Assembly: GCA_029339505.1 (NCBI GenBank)
Contig: JAQISU010000123.1
Coordinates: forward strand, 620,001 to 684,000
DNA length: 64,000 nucleotides
Reading direction: 5' to 3'
Source: Unio delphinus
Taxonomy: Eukaryota > Mollusca > Bivalvia > Unionida > Unionidae
Of the stretch, positions 28,701 through 43,700 are shown one piece after another (the first letter of the stretch is position 1; each line of letters starts with the position of its first letter). Made by a program: the position numbers and the translations under genes. The notes beneath the pieces were generated by a model. That model was not told the origin of the DNA and ran no database searches. It saw only the letters and a list, made by a program, of their open reading frames with translations.

Positions 28701-31700
28701 ACTGTTATTCTCCCCATTAATTCTTCAATACCATGCATATTATACACATCCAACCCAGCAGCACATTTCTGTAACATGTGTACAAACTGAATTACATAAC
28801 AAGCATGTTGTTTTAAAAATGCATCTTTCTTGGTAGCAATTTTTTTTTATTGCATGCCAACAATAAAGACATTATGCACCATAACTATCCATTATGTTAC
28901 TCAAAACTTTAATCTCCAACAAGGAAACATGAATTTTTTGTGAGCATGCATTTTTTAAATTTTGATTCCACTCTTCAAAATAAGTAAATTGCATTTCATT
29001 TTGTATTTAACAAAAATGTATATAACTAATTGAGTTAATAACCTGCTAATAGCATGCTATTTTGTTATTATCTGTCATCGAATATGGTTTTAATTAACAT
29101 GTGCAAACCTTAATGATTCGGAAATTCAAAAGACAAAGTCAAATGAGTGAGCTTTACTGAAATAATCAAAGTGAAAATAGTGACGATATTTATAATGACT
29201 TAATAAAATAGATAGGAAATAATTGGAATTTACAACTTTTGAAGCCAAAAAATATCTTCCACCGCCAGATCCTACCAGGGATACCTGTTTACCGCATATT
29301 AATAGCTATTACTAATAGTATTAGTGCCATAGAAATAGATTTTACAGCCTTGGCAAACATGTGGCTCAGCCATTAAGCACGATTTAAAAGTCATTCTTGA
29401 TAGACATGATGTGTTAATCTCAGACATAATACAAGTTAAGCAAGAGGGAAAAAGTATATTCCACTTAGATAAAGCTAAAAAACTCAAACCGATGCACAAC
29501 ATTGGAGTCTATTTTTATTGTCCAGTTATTATGTACCCATATGTTTGTTATGCATGTTAATTTTCATGCTTATAGATTGTGAAGGTCATTTAGTAACAAA
29601 CATTAAATACTAATTTTTTTCATGGCTATGGAATTGTGCTTTAAGATGAGGTCTTTTTAGTAAACATATTACGTAGTTTCAAGACAATGAACTATGTTTA
29701 TTTAAGTAAATATGATAATGTGATCTGAATTCAGGTCATAGGTTTTCTTGAAAAAATCAAATTGACATAATTCTTGATTGGCCAGCTGCTCAAGTAGCTA
29801 TGTTTTTGAGTTGGAATGATCTAGAATTAATATTGGACTGTCTTCCACTTCTGTATCGTGTCTTTTTTTATAACTTCCCATGAAACCATTTATCGATCAC
29901 AATTTTATCGTGTTTATTTTGCAAGGAGTAATATTATTGGAATATTTTCAAATTATTAAAATCCCCTGATATTAGGATACATGTATCATGCAAAGATGAA
30001 AACAATGCATGTGTAGAGAGTCATATGATACTAACATCATGTATGCACAACTCAATTTCTGTGACATTAAATGCTTCTGATGACGTAAAATACTGAGAAC
30101 TCAAAAGTGCCATATTTAAATTTGATTTAGGGGAGATTTTTCATGCGAGTCAGCATGCATTTCCAGTTCACTTGTCGCTAAGTAATAAATACAATTAATG
30201 TAACACCTCCATTATATAAGAGTATATGCAAACAAATGCAAATACCCATAACGCAAGAAAATGTTCCGCAAGTAAGCTTTTAAAAAGAAAAGAGATAATT
30301 AGCATCTCTGTAAAGATCACAGCAATGAACAGTGAAATTTGTGACAACACTTTGTAATTGCTGATCAAAATCAAAACTTGCAGAAAGTTTTGATTTTGGC
30401 AGATGATTGCAGGAGTGTAATCATCTTTTTCTAATTCAGATTACAAACAAGTTTATAGAAATAAGTGGATTTTAACGAAGCTATTTATTTGTTATAAATT
30501 GATAGTATTTAAAGAAAAAAATACAGCAGAATATTACCACTGATGATCAGCTGCACAGATCAAATGGTCAACACCTAATTGGCCCAAATCATAATGGTTT
30601 ACTTTATGCATTTGATGATATAATTTTCTTTCTCTAATTTGGCAGATTTTTACAAAAAATAAATCACAGAAATCAGTTTTATTTTGGTATGGTAATATTT
30701 TGACATGGTTATGTTACAGTGTGTATTGCTTTGTTGTGACTTGAGCATGTTTTTACTTGGGTACATTTTGGTTTGGAGATGTTATGACTGTAAACGAAAA
30801 GAGTGTACTATACCCAATAAACTCCATCTACATTAAATGAAAATAATATGTACAAGTTTATCTTCTACCAAACATAATGAAGTGATAAGACTATTTTTTT
30901 TATCATGTTCACCAGTATATTAATTAAATTTATATGTAAACCATCAGATGACCAAACCTGAACTGAGAAAATGTGTTGTATGGACATGTATATATTTTGG
31001 TTGCCAGTAATAAACAGGCTGGACTAACAGAAGCTGTACATTTCATTGTATGGGTACATGTTACACAAACAATTTAAAAGTAAGTTGAAGTGTGAAAAAA
31101 CATAAATCAATACATTTCACATTTGTATGTGTTAATAACATAATGAATTCTGTTAAATTTCTTTTTCCATTTCTTTGTTTAAAAGCATAACCCTCTCTCT
31201 CTTGTTAAAATTATTACAATTAAAATTTTGTACATATTGCTGGGAAATTTAATGTTCACCTCTTGCAATACACATATCTGAATGCATTTTAGTGGGCAAG
31301 TCTTTGGGCATTAAACAGCATTGTGTAAAACTTAAAGAAAGCAGTATGAACTCGAATGTGAGAATACAGCTGTTTCCATGATGGAAACCTTGTGAATGGA
31401 TAAAGATTCACCATAGGAATTTAAACTTTCCATAAAATGTAATGCATGTACTGTACATGGAGAGACAAAGATATGTTCCCATAACACTTTCCTCATTGGG
31501 TATAAACAAAAAGCTAAAGGTAGAGAATGAAAATGCTTAGTATTGGAGTAGAATTTCTGTTTGTCACTTTAAATGATTTGTGCTTAATGGTCATTTTCAT
31601 ATTTATCCTGTCACTTTCCACTATGCTGATAAAATTTTGTATGCCCAAGAAATTTTGATTCTTTCAACCCCAACCCCAGAGTTAAAAATGCTGCTGAACA

Positions 31701-34700
31701 CAAATGCAATCACAACAGATGCTGACACCCAGCTGACGATTAAAGTTGGTGCATTTAAAACTGCCATGATGCGAGTTCTCAGTGAGGAAAAATTTCAGTC
31801 TAAATATAAAACTGAAACCGGATTAAATATTAAATATGGGGCAAGCATATAATTTAACCTTTATAATACTCTTGTTTACTGTGAAAAAGTTGGCTGGAAA
31901 CAGAGTCTGATGAACAATCAAAAAAAAACATTGTTGCTCACCCATTTGATGTGTTGAGTATGCATCTGAAAGTTTAAAATGCAAATCAACATAAAAAATT
32001 ATCTTATTACTTCTTTCCAAAATCCTGTTTCAATCTTCTCTATCCCAAGTGGAAGTCAACCCCAAGTTTGGAAACTGTATATGGTGGGCACAAGTTATTG
32101 CATGAAACTAATTCTCTTCTTTCAGTCAGAGACCCTAATTTCTGACTCCCAAATTAATATGCCTTTTTCCATACCCCAAGTGCAAGCCATTAATAAAGTA
32201 TGGGATAGGTATGTAATCTAAACAAATGTTGAAGTGTGAAAACCATTTTTTTTTTCAATCACAATGATCTTGAACATTCAACCCAGAGGTTCTCCCTTAT
32301 CCCAAGTGTAAGACATTTACAAGGTTTGGTAAATGCTGATGGTGGACATCTAGAGTTATTGTGCATGCAAATACGAAATTGGTAGTAGCCAGACAGATTG
32401 ACAGAAATCAAAACAAAATGTGCTCAATCTTATGGAAATCATATATAAATGCTCAAGAGAGCAGTCTATAAGACAAAACATTTTTACTAACTAAAATTCA
32501 ATTGTGATTGCCACTAGAAAATGTAGTACCAAGCATTTCTTCCAAACCAGTCTAGCTCAGGTCATAGTGAGACAGGCTTGTAATAAGGCTGGAAGTTTAA
32601 TACCGACCAAGGCCAGCCCTGGATTGGCTACCTGGGTGTGTCCTTCAGAATGGAACAAAGCTCCCATTTCCTTGTCATGACAAAGCCAGTCAAAACTGAA
32701 AGTGTTTTGAAAATCAAAACAAGCGAAAGAATCAAATGTAAATTCTTCATTACCTGCAAAAATGGCATATTCAGCACTTGTGTTCAGTAAACTTACCCCA
32801 GGTTGGAAGCTAGGCAAACCAAGTCCTACGCCGATAGTGGCTTTATATGGGTCCACAACAGAATTGTAGTGTATATTCCGATGGTAACTTATCCGTATAG
32901 GTTCATTATCTGTTTTATATGCTCCATGAAACGTATTTATTGGTTCTGAAAAGTATGAGGATTATGCAGGATGAATTGTTTATGTGCTCTGATACACAAA
33001 AACTTAATTATAATTCTATAAATAAACGAGGAAAACTATTTGCTACGATTTTTCTTCACTGCCTGTTTAATTAGTTTACCAAAATGCTTTAAAAATGCAT
33101 TAAAAAATTCATAATTTTACAAATCTCAAACATACCTAATCCAGCATTGGACGAGAATCACCTGTTGGGTGTCCATGACAGTTCAAAAAATGTGCAGGGC
33201 TAGTGTTCTTCACCGTTAGCATGCCTGCTTAAACCAAATTTTTTTCTGTTGATTATATATACAGGACATGCTTTCTAGACAATATGTCAGTAACAGTATG
33301 CTCAGGATTGCAACAAGATATTTTGATTTTGATTATTGTTATCATCAAGAAGTTCATGTTTGTTATCAGGGGAGATCCTACTAAACTAGTCCTGTTAGAT
33401 GCAGACCGTGGACAAATGAGACCAGTTTAGTTGAGAATTTCTGGATACATTTTTTCAAAATATTAAAAACATGAAATATACTATTATTTCATTTTTATTG
33501 GTACCATTGTTAAGAAGACAAATTTAGGTCTACGATAATATACTCATAAACAAATTTTAGTCTCGTACAGGTGATGAAACAGGAATATCAAAAGATAAGT
33601 TCAACATAAATTAAATTTTATTCACTCAAAGAAAAGAGTAATATGTGGTTTGTTTTGTATCCACTGTCATGTTAATACAAAATATGGCTCAAATAAATGC
33701 AATATTATGTTGAATTTCAGGGAAAGTCACAAATGTGCTACAACATTTCTGTTCTTTATGGAAATAAATGTGAATAAATACATGCAATGACTCTGACTAT
33801 AACTGTTTGATTTAATGAAAGTCCAAGACAGGTCATTGGCAAGCAAATCATATACCTGTATCATCAATAAAATGCAGGTAGCATTATACCTTGGTAAGCA
33901 GGTCACATGACAATTCTCCAAACATCTGCCCTATACAAATAATTCTCTTTGAAAACTTGTATTCAACCCATATATAACGGCTATAAAAAGTCTTTCATTT
34001 TTCGGATAATGCAACAAAAGTCCAAGCACCCTTATTGCTGATTTGGGTCAGTCTATTGCTGTGCATTCATATTTTCAAAATAGCATAGTCACTAGAAACT
34101 ATTTTAAAATAGTCAATAAGTTTTCAATATCCATCCAATATTTGTGCTGAGCATATGCATTCAGGAAATGTGTGAATATTACAATCTGAGATTTAGCAAA
34201 AATGACAAGTCCGGTGAAGTAAATATCGATAAATTCAAAACATAAAATTACAGTTATCACTATTGCCAACAATGTCCATCCATTCTTATTGCAAACATTC
34301 CCATTTCTTCTTCATGTATATATAAAAGATTAGAATTCCCACATTTTCAATTATTTCAACACCAGATGCAAATCACTATTCATTCTACAAGTCTGCCATT
34401 TTGGATAAATTTTGAGGACTCTGAATTTACTCAAAAATTATGCAAATGATTCATACTAGGAAAGAATTATTAACTAATCTTCTACCCCAAACTTTGAACA
34501 ATCAGTGAATATATCAAGACGTGACATATGAAGTTATTGTTCCTGCATTGTTTTACTGATCTGAATAGATAAATTGGTTGAAAACAAAATGGAATGGTCT
34601 ATTTGATTTTTGTACCTTAAAAAAAGCAGATTTTCACCAGAAAAGATTAAAATTTAGGATGATTACATCACTACTGCATGGTGCAAAAGATACTGCATAC

Positions 34701-37700
34701 AAAATTTAAGTAAATTTTTCTACTGGGTATGCTAATTTTGCTTTTACCTGTCTTGTGTACAAATGAGTATACTTTCAAACTGCAGCCCTATGAAGGATTA
34801 AAGGCATTCTCAACGAAGATTTTTTAAAACCATGTAACATGGAAAAAGCAACTTAAAAGCAACTGTTCAAATACAAACCGGTTTTTGAGGAGTATTTAAT
34901 CTTAGAAAGAACAATCCTAGTAATTCTTATCATGACTGCAGCAACAAGAAAATCAAACATAAAATAATGCAGTTTCATATACCTACTAATACTATAAGTC
35001 TGCCACTTAATGGCACACAGCAAAATATTTTATTATTTGAATCAAGCTGTGCAAACTGAGTTTCCAAGATTCATTCAAACATTTACAATACATACCTAAA
35101 CTATATTGATAAACTTCTATTGGTCTGTTAAATATTTCACAGATTGCTTGCATTTCTAAGTGGTTGCCATGACAACTGTCCAGTCTTTTACGATTTAGAT
35201 AAGTCGTAAAATCCTCTGTGACATAATGTTGATAGAAATCTGAATTTTTTGCCTGGAAAAAACAGAAAGATGACGCATTGATTCTAAATAATATATCTAG
35301 GGCATAATTAGTATATCAAATTCTGTACATATTTATAAAACATACCAGGTCATAAGCACAGAAATCAGTTCCTTATATTACTTAAAAGTCCACAATGCCA
35401 CATTATTTGCAACTTAATAATTAGTAAATATCTTGATGGGTTACTCATGGCTATATGAGTATGGTTAGATACTGCAAAAAGAGACGTCTGTTGATGCAGA
35501 TGTGTCCCACATACAAATGGCAGGCAGCAAAGATCATCAGAACAGATCTACAACTACCCTGATAATAAAAACCAATGTAAAAATAGGATTGTTTTGGTTT
35601 TATTAAGACTAAGGTAGGATCACCAACTGAGAAAATTTTTAAGGCGATAAAATGTGTTGACTGAATTTGCAAGAAGAAATGTACATTCTATGGTTCTGCA
35701 AGTTTGTATTATGTCAGTCACAAATCAAAATCTTATGGGCACTAACCTCTTTGGCCCTCATATTTTTGAAGTGCTGGTTTTCATTCCAAAAGTCATGCTA
35801 TTTATCCAACTATATTCAGTTATCAAATACTTGTATGCTAATTGGTATGAAAACCTGGCCGAGTTAGTCATAAACTTACCATATAGTCTATACAATGTTT
35901 CCGTGCCAAGGAATGCATCTCCTGGTCACCATAAACTTGATCAGCTGCAATGTAACAAGAAAATTTTATAAATGGAGAAGATACTTAATTCTGAACATTT
36001 GACAACAGCAACAACATATGCTGTGTTGCTAACATTATACTTTGATTACCAGGACAACACTTATTTTCTTCTGGCCACGCAAGATCATTATCTAGGGAGA
36101 GAGAGGATACTTTTCTTCCAACCAAGTTTGCACAATACACCACTCCCTCGATAACTCGCGCACATCGGGGTCCAAAAACATCGACCACACTATAAGTGAG
36201 GTGCGAGTTATCGAGGGACCTATAATAACAGAAGGATCGATACAAAGGCAAAAGGGTGGGTGGGTGGCAGTTTTTTTATATATATAGCTTTTAATACTCA
36301 ATTCATAAACGTGCTGTGATTAACTGTGAATAAATATCTCTTCATAATGGTGTAGTTAATTTTTTCCTCATAGAGTAACATTAATTTCAGGATAAATTAC
36401 CGTATATAGACGAGTTAATCAAAAACATTATTCCACTTGGTTTCCGTTTGATCGCAGGAGTCTGACGTTTTATCAATCAAGTACGGCGAAATCTCTGACA
36501 ACATGAATTCCCCTTATCGGTAATACATATTTAAAAACGATATTACTGATAAGGGGAATTCATTTTGTCAGAGATTTCGCCGTAGTTGATTGATAAAATG
36601 TCAGACTCCTGTGGTTCGATTAACACGTGTACCGATTCACGCATTGTGTTTTACGTAACTAATGTTTGTGCTGAATTGGATACATTCTTCTTTTATTGTT
36701 TGATTCAAATTAGATGTATTTGATAGACTCTTTTCGAGAAACAATGTCAATCGATCGATTCATATACAGTGTATATATTTGATTGTGGTAGAAATAAAAT
36801 GAAAAATTTGAAACAATGTAAATTAGAACACAATAATACAAATGCCCGTTGTGATACGCTGGACAAATGACTCGACATTTTGAAAAAAAATCAGTTTTTG
36901 TGTGTTACTCCCTGATTTCGCTGCCGTCGAGCAAAATCGTCACATGCCTGATTCTATGCACAAGACATAAGTGATAAAACAACACAAGTCTCTTTTAATG
37001 AATTATTTTAGTGCAACAAACACTTGGCCAAGTTTGTTGATCAAAACAAAGCCGGCAGGTAATTAGGTTCTCATGGAAGTACTCGCGGGTTTCGATGTGA
37101 CGGTTGATTGACTCTTTTCATGTTTTCATAGAAAAGAATATGTTGCAATTATAATGTTTACATTGAAACGGAAATAAAGGATTATTATGTGGTTTTCACA
37201 CAGCAAGATGTTTAATTGTTGTATATTTCATTATCTGTTGCCACATGTTAGCATTTACCGGACGTTTTCATTGATAGCTATTTCACCAGACTGTTTATTT
37301 ACGGCGATTGATGACGGTGTATCAACAAATAAACCCGAAGATAATATATGATATCTTATTTAGATTTTGCAAATTTCACAATATGGAATCGATCTTTATG
37401 GGCATTAATCACCTTTTTTTATGATAAAACGAGAAATGTATAAAGGTTTAATTTACCAATTCTTATCATAGTTTTTTCACGTTCAGCATATTTTTTTTTT
37501 TTAAATTTAAAATATATTTTATCTTTGGGTAAAAATCGGGATCCACACCAGACACCGCGTTATAAGCGGGTTCGCGAGTTATCAGGGCGCGAGTTATCGA
37601 GGGAGCGGTGTAGTTGGGATTTCAAGCAATTTACACACATGTCATCCCTGAGAGAGGCATAACGTAATGCTTGCTAAAGTGCCAAAAAGCATAATCTGAG

Positions 37701-40700
37701 CATAAAAAGTATAATCAATACATTACCTGCCATAATTATAGTAGAGTGAATGAACCTTTATTTTTGCTACTACACTGGAGCTGAAGCAGACATAAATTAT
37801 TGGCGAAAAATGGGTAAAATTTATGTAGATGGGAACCAGAACACAAACACAAAGCATACTTGAACATTATATTCAACAATCACCTGCTCTACATGTCTAC
37901 CTTTTGCTGAATGATTGTGGTGTCCACAAATTCTTTTGTGATACGTCTGAGTGCTGTATTACATCACTCTCATATTGTTCTTGCCAGATTTAGAAAGCTG
38001 TGTTGATTTGTCCTTTTTTCTCACTGACATGTTTTAAAAAGATCCATTGGATCTATACATTTTCACACACAAGACACCATAAATTCCCATTTTGCAAAAC
38101 ATGTGGCACCATTCTTTAAAAGTACTGCCTACCTAACTTGAATATTAAAATATGGCTTAACGATTCTACAAGACAATCATTGAAATTAAAGAAACCCAAA
38201 TGTTTTCTTGGAAATGGACCATATACAGTTGCTCTAATATAAACGAAACTAACACAAGCACATGTAGGTCTAGAATGGGCAAATAAACTCTTACACTATA
38301 TTGTTTTTTATATAAAGAAGTCTTTCTTTATACAATAGTTTCAAATTTATATGATGAGTAAGAAAAATGATTGCTTTACTTTTATTTTTTTATGTACTGG
38401 AAAAGCATAAACTGGTAAGCGTAAATATAATTAGGAGAAAAACAAGAATAATGATTATGCCAAAAGCATAAAGGTTGGCATGTATATTTACAAATCAACT
38501 TGTCCAACTCCTGGTTCATGTTCTAATTCTTCTTTGGTAAGCTATTGTTTCAGAGGTACTTGCATCTTAAAGAAATGAGACAGGGATCATGTTCCAATCG
38601 TAATGCTGTAATTTTATATCCCGCCATCTCGATATAACACTTTTATCAGCAACATTATTTAATGTTTATATGTACCGCATTCTTCAATAACACAAATGAC
38701 CAGAGTTTCTTTCATTGTATCTCATTTTCAACCTATAGTTAATGTCAAGGTTGTCTTGCATTTTATTGCAATGATGTGATGTGAAAATGTAACATTTAAA
38801 GTAATTTTGAAAAATAAATTAAAAAATACTTATATTTCAACTTATCAGTTATATTTTAATTGTAATATCTATATTTCAAGGATTTGCCGATTTTTGTTGT
38901 CCTAGCTTAGCCTCGGCAGTTTGTGATCTTGTTGATTGTAAACAATAGGCTTGTTCAAGATTGTTTTGATGCATGTCATCGATCTGAAAGAGTGAAGGTA
39001 TTGGCTGTTAATAATTTAACTCTTGATTTTGCTTCAACAGATGTGTTTGGAAAGAAAAGGCTCTAGTCTATAATGATTTAACCACCAGAGGATTTTGCTC
39101 AAAGCAAAATCACTGTAACAACCACAGCATCGCTTATGACCTGTTCTTTATGTCTTAATTATTGGACAAATAATAACTAATTATGGCATGGCAAAAATTT
39201 AAAAGGATGAAAGCAAATGTCCTCAATCTCAAATATTTTGATGCATGTTACTGATTTCAAGGGGCCCTGAGTGGCAGAGTGGTCTAGAGCGCTCTTTGTT
39301 ACTGATAACTGCCATCTCACATCTGTCTGCATGGGTTTGAGTCTCAGATTTTGCCAATGTGGGTATGTGAGAAAGCTTGCCAGTAACTTCTCATGGATTG
39401 GTGGTTCTTTCTGGGGTTTTTCCCAGGTTCTTCTTCCACCAGGTGACTAGATGATAATTATTAAGTAAATGGATAAAATCAGCTTTCACATATCTTTCAA
39501 TTGTGAGCATAAATAAATTGATTATTCTTAAACATAAACTGTTATTTACATAGTGATATTTCATGTTTCTAATCCTAAATCAATGTTATTTTTATTATCA
39601 AAATAACAAATGATAACTTGTGAGGGAAATGGTTAATGGTCAGCCATTAAAACACATGCATATTAATGTGTGAGTGTGTATCTGTTTGTGTGTATGATTT
39701 GGTTTTTAACATAGTTTTAACACTTGGGGCATCATGATGCAGACATGTAGCATCATGTTCCACACAGTCATATTATCCATCATCAGGCTGATCAGTTCTA
39801 ACACTAACCTCTTAATGCTGAGCACCAAAACGTGGCAACTGAAAGTATCATTTTTTAAAGTCTCTGGTATGGCTCAGCTGGGACTGAAAAGGCCAGAAAA
39901 TGTGGAAATGTTTTCCTTCTTGTCAGTCAATATCAACACATGCATGAAATACATTATGCCTTGGGCTTACATCATGGCATTATTCAAGTGGGGGGTAGGT
40001 GGGGAAGCATTTCAAAAGTTACAAACTATTTTCATTCTATTTACATAAAATATGTCGCAAGGCAAAGTCCCTTTTCTCTTTCCTAAAAGAAAAAGGAGAC
40101 TTTTACAATTGTTTTAGCAACTGAGTTTAGTCAGTGTGTTCATTAATTTTACAAATACAAAGATTTTGCACAAATATTGGCTAGGTTTCTATTTTCTTTC
40201 AATTTCAAAAACATTTATTGATTTACTGTATAAAGATGGGTATTAGTGGAATAGTTGTCCGGGTAAATCCACATATCCCAGCATCTAATGACACCACCAC
40301 TGCCACTGGGCTCACAGCTTGATCCCATAATTATATGCAATATGAACCAGAAGCTATGACATTTCATGCATTTAAGACATGACTAACAGACTGATAACTA
40401 GTACTCAGTCTGGGATCACAAGTTTGCATGCTCTCTTGTTCACAAGATAACTCATCCAATTTTTTTTAAAAAAAACGTTGGCCCTAAACCATGAAGTAAA
40501 ATACCAACTTAATTAATTCTTATCTCGATCACTGCATGAAGTATATAATAAATACAACCTGAAACAGTTCCTAAATGACCTGCTTACCAACAGCTCTGAA
40601 CAGGCAAGCACCATCTTCTCCCATTCTTTTAATAATAAAACCTTTCTTTTCCTTTAGTGTTTCCTCAAACCATCGCTCCAACTGAAAAGAAACGTACAGG

Positions 40701-43700
40701 TAAGAAGCTCGTATCTAAGCATTCTATGATGTAATTTCTCATTAATTTGTTTCAACATTGAAAGAAGAATTTATATAAAATTCCTCACTTGATATTCACA
40801 TATATAACTTTTTGACCAGACAGCAAAATTCTTTTAAAAAATATTCCAAAAAATACAAATTTGCCCTCTTCTAATCCTTACTTCTTCTAAATGTAGGCTG
40901 TTCCACCAAAGCTTAGAGTTTTACCTAAGGGCCAGGGAAAGTGCATTTCACCCTGCAACATATGTATTATTGCTGGCCATCATGTATAGCCTATCGTGTA
41001 AAAATGGCATTAAACCCTAAAAGAACAACTTGTAAGCGAGTATAATATGGTAGGTTTATACATGCTATACAAACATTTAGTAACATTAAAAACTATTTCA
41101 TTATCAGAAAATTAGGAAATATTATTTCTGTATATTCATAATGCTTGTACTTTAAAATCCAAGCATTTCAAAATCAAATGAAATAAAGCAATTCAAATGG
41201 ATGCCATCACAAGATAACACATGCTCTGCACACAGAAAATACCACAAATTTCTTGTATGCATGCCAGAATGATTTCGTACAAGATCTCCTTTGCATTATC
41301 CATTCAACTAATTGAATAATGGTCAATGGTGTGTGTGTGTTTGTGTGTATGTGATTTTGATTTTTAATGTAGCTTTAAATTCAATCATATCAATATGATA
41401 CAGAGTGGTAGTTTATAGTGATGTATAACACTAGGGCATCATGAAGCAGACATGTAGCATGATGTCCCCACCCAGTCACATTATCCTGACACCCAGGCTG
41501 ACCAGTTCTAACACTATCTTCTTAATGCTGAGCGCCAAGTGAGGCAGCTGTTTAATACCATTTTTTTATAAGTCTTTGGAATGACAGTCTGAAAACTCTA
41601 AACTCATAACCTCTGGCATCTGAGGAGGATACAAACCACTAAGTCACTGGAGTGGTTAAGGTACTATGGTAAATTTCTGTCAAAGTGGGATACTTCCAAA
41701 CATATATATTAAGAACAATTAAAATATTCCAATAAAATTGTCCTAAACCTATGCTGAAACGGATTAATGGTTTGAGGTCTTATCTCACCTCTTCAAAAAA
41801 TCATGCAACTGATAAAGGCAAACCTGTCTGCAACACATCAACTTACAACTCAGACACCTACCCATATATATTTCTTGTGGCCCTGTTTTGAAGTTGCTTT
41901 GTCTTCAATAGAATATTTCCAGACCAAATGCAATGTCTGACAACTTATAAATCACACAACCCTACCTCCTGTGACAATTTCAAATTTTATGGCTACATCC
42001 TTTTGTTGCAATGATCTAGCAATGAAACAAATATATTATTTGAAAGTTTTCATTGCTTTGGTATGGGTTGTTTTCACAGACATCACGATTAAGTACGCAA
42101 ATACCCACAATTCAAAGCGCACGCACCTGCTGCCGCCATTTTGAGCCCCTAACAAACCTTTGTCAACATTAGTCATTATGTATATTCAAGAATAATAATC
42201 TGATTTAACTATCGATAAGGATATTTACTTCTTCGACACAATACATAGATTATACCTGAAGTTATGTGCACTATAGAAAAATAAAAAAAATCTGGAAGTT
42301 CCCTTGCTTATATCGAAAGACAGAATAGTCAAGTAGAACAGTAATCGTGTATATTATTGATATCTAAGAAATGCACTTTTTGTTGTTGTTTACAAACAGA
42401 CAATATTGACATTTTTAAAAAGTCATTCGTATCATATCCCTAAGCTTGTCATCTTGAAAGAGTATTTCCAGATCATGATTTTCTGGATACAATATCAGTC
42501 ACGAATTAAAATTTCATAGCATGTATTTTATGCTAGAACTTTTATATACAAATATTTTTTGCAACAACATGTGTTTGTGCCATAGAATATTTGAGAAACC
42601 ATTTTAATTAGTATATTCAAATATTGAATTTGTGGAGGGGATGGTGGATGTAGGCTTATACTAGATGAAAGCGATAACCGGTCAAAGAAGTTTCATCTTT
42701 AGAGTATTCAAACGAAACACGTGTCTCACGGAACATGACGTTGTTTCGAATGTCAAAACGATGTTTTCCTCAAATGCTTTTAGAAATATGAAATTGTATA
42801 TAAACAATTGGCTTTAAACTTTAACGATAATCAAATGCTTGATTTAAGCCCGTGAAAATCGAAAATCATTAAATGTTTCTACTTGGTTGTATATCCATTT
42901 GTTTATGCGTTTGTTATTGATCGATCTATTTGTTTAGGAAAGAATAACAAATATGGTTGAAATATAAATATTTTATTTGAAGAAACACGTAAATAGAGTC
43001 ACGCGATTCGATCTCGCGAGGTTGACATGCACAACAGAATGTAATGTATTCTTATATTCTTACTCACAAAATGAAACGTGCCGGTTATGTGGGTTAGGGA
43101 CTCAAAATGGCAGATATGGAAGTACACACGTTTTGTGACGTCACGTGAAAACAACGGATTGTTTTGAGTAACATGTGACTCGTGCACTTAGGAAGCAAGC
43201 ATGTATATACAACAAGTTAATGATGTGTCAATTACCCATTATTACAGTAGATTTTTACTTCAGTTCATTTAACACAAGATTTAAGCAAAAATAAAAAGAT
43301 ATTTGAGTGATGTCACATGACCAAAGCAAAGAAACTTTCCAAAGTGAAATCAGTGAAAGATGAATTAATCAGTTGCTGGAGCAGCCAGATATAGCCAAGA
43401 AAATGTGAAATGATGACAAGTCATGGGTTGTTATTTTGTGTGAATTTCCTAGGTGTCAAACATAGGATTTCATCTGGAAAAATTCTGTATGTTTCGCAAT
43501 AAGGTCCCTTCAACTGATCGTAACTCAATATTTGGTAAATGGAGGCAATGTTTCTTGGAGTGCGCTTGTGCCCAATATATATATATATAATGTACAGTCT
43601 AATCTTTACATGTATATGACTAGTAAAAAACAAAACAAACAGCGTGAAATTAGAAACCATAAAAACAAGCTGAAAATATTTAAGGTAGGAAACATTATTA

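Larger units (their letters stand above)
26954..32796 (-). other. OTUD5 intron 5 (5.8 kb)
   Basis: Holds a weak ORF (27572-27856), a 51-bp tandem duplication (28190) and a decayed dispersed repeat (31985-32410). The remainder is AT-rich with nothing recognised. Confidence 0.75.
35945..40587 (-). other. OTUD5 intron 2 (4.6 kb)
   Basis: Holds a complete 1.47-kb TA-flanked DNA transposon (36138-37610), a truncated SINE A copy (39261) and a SINE B copy (39668). The stretch 37613-39260 has no recognised feature. Confidence 0.75.

Noticed and set aside
39734..40048. 104-residue plus-strand ORF
   Set aside because: About half of it is a SINE family B copy read through; there is no motif.
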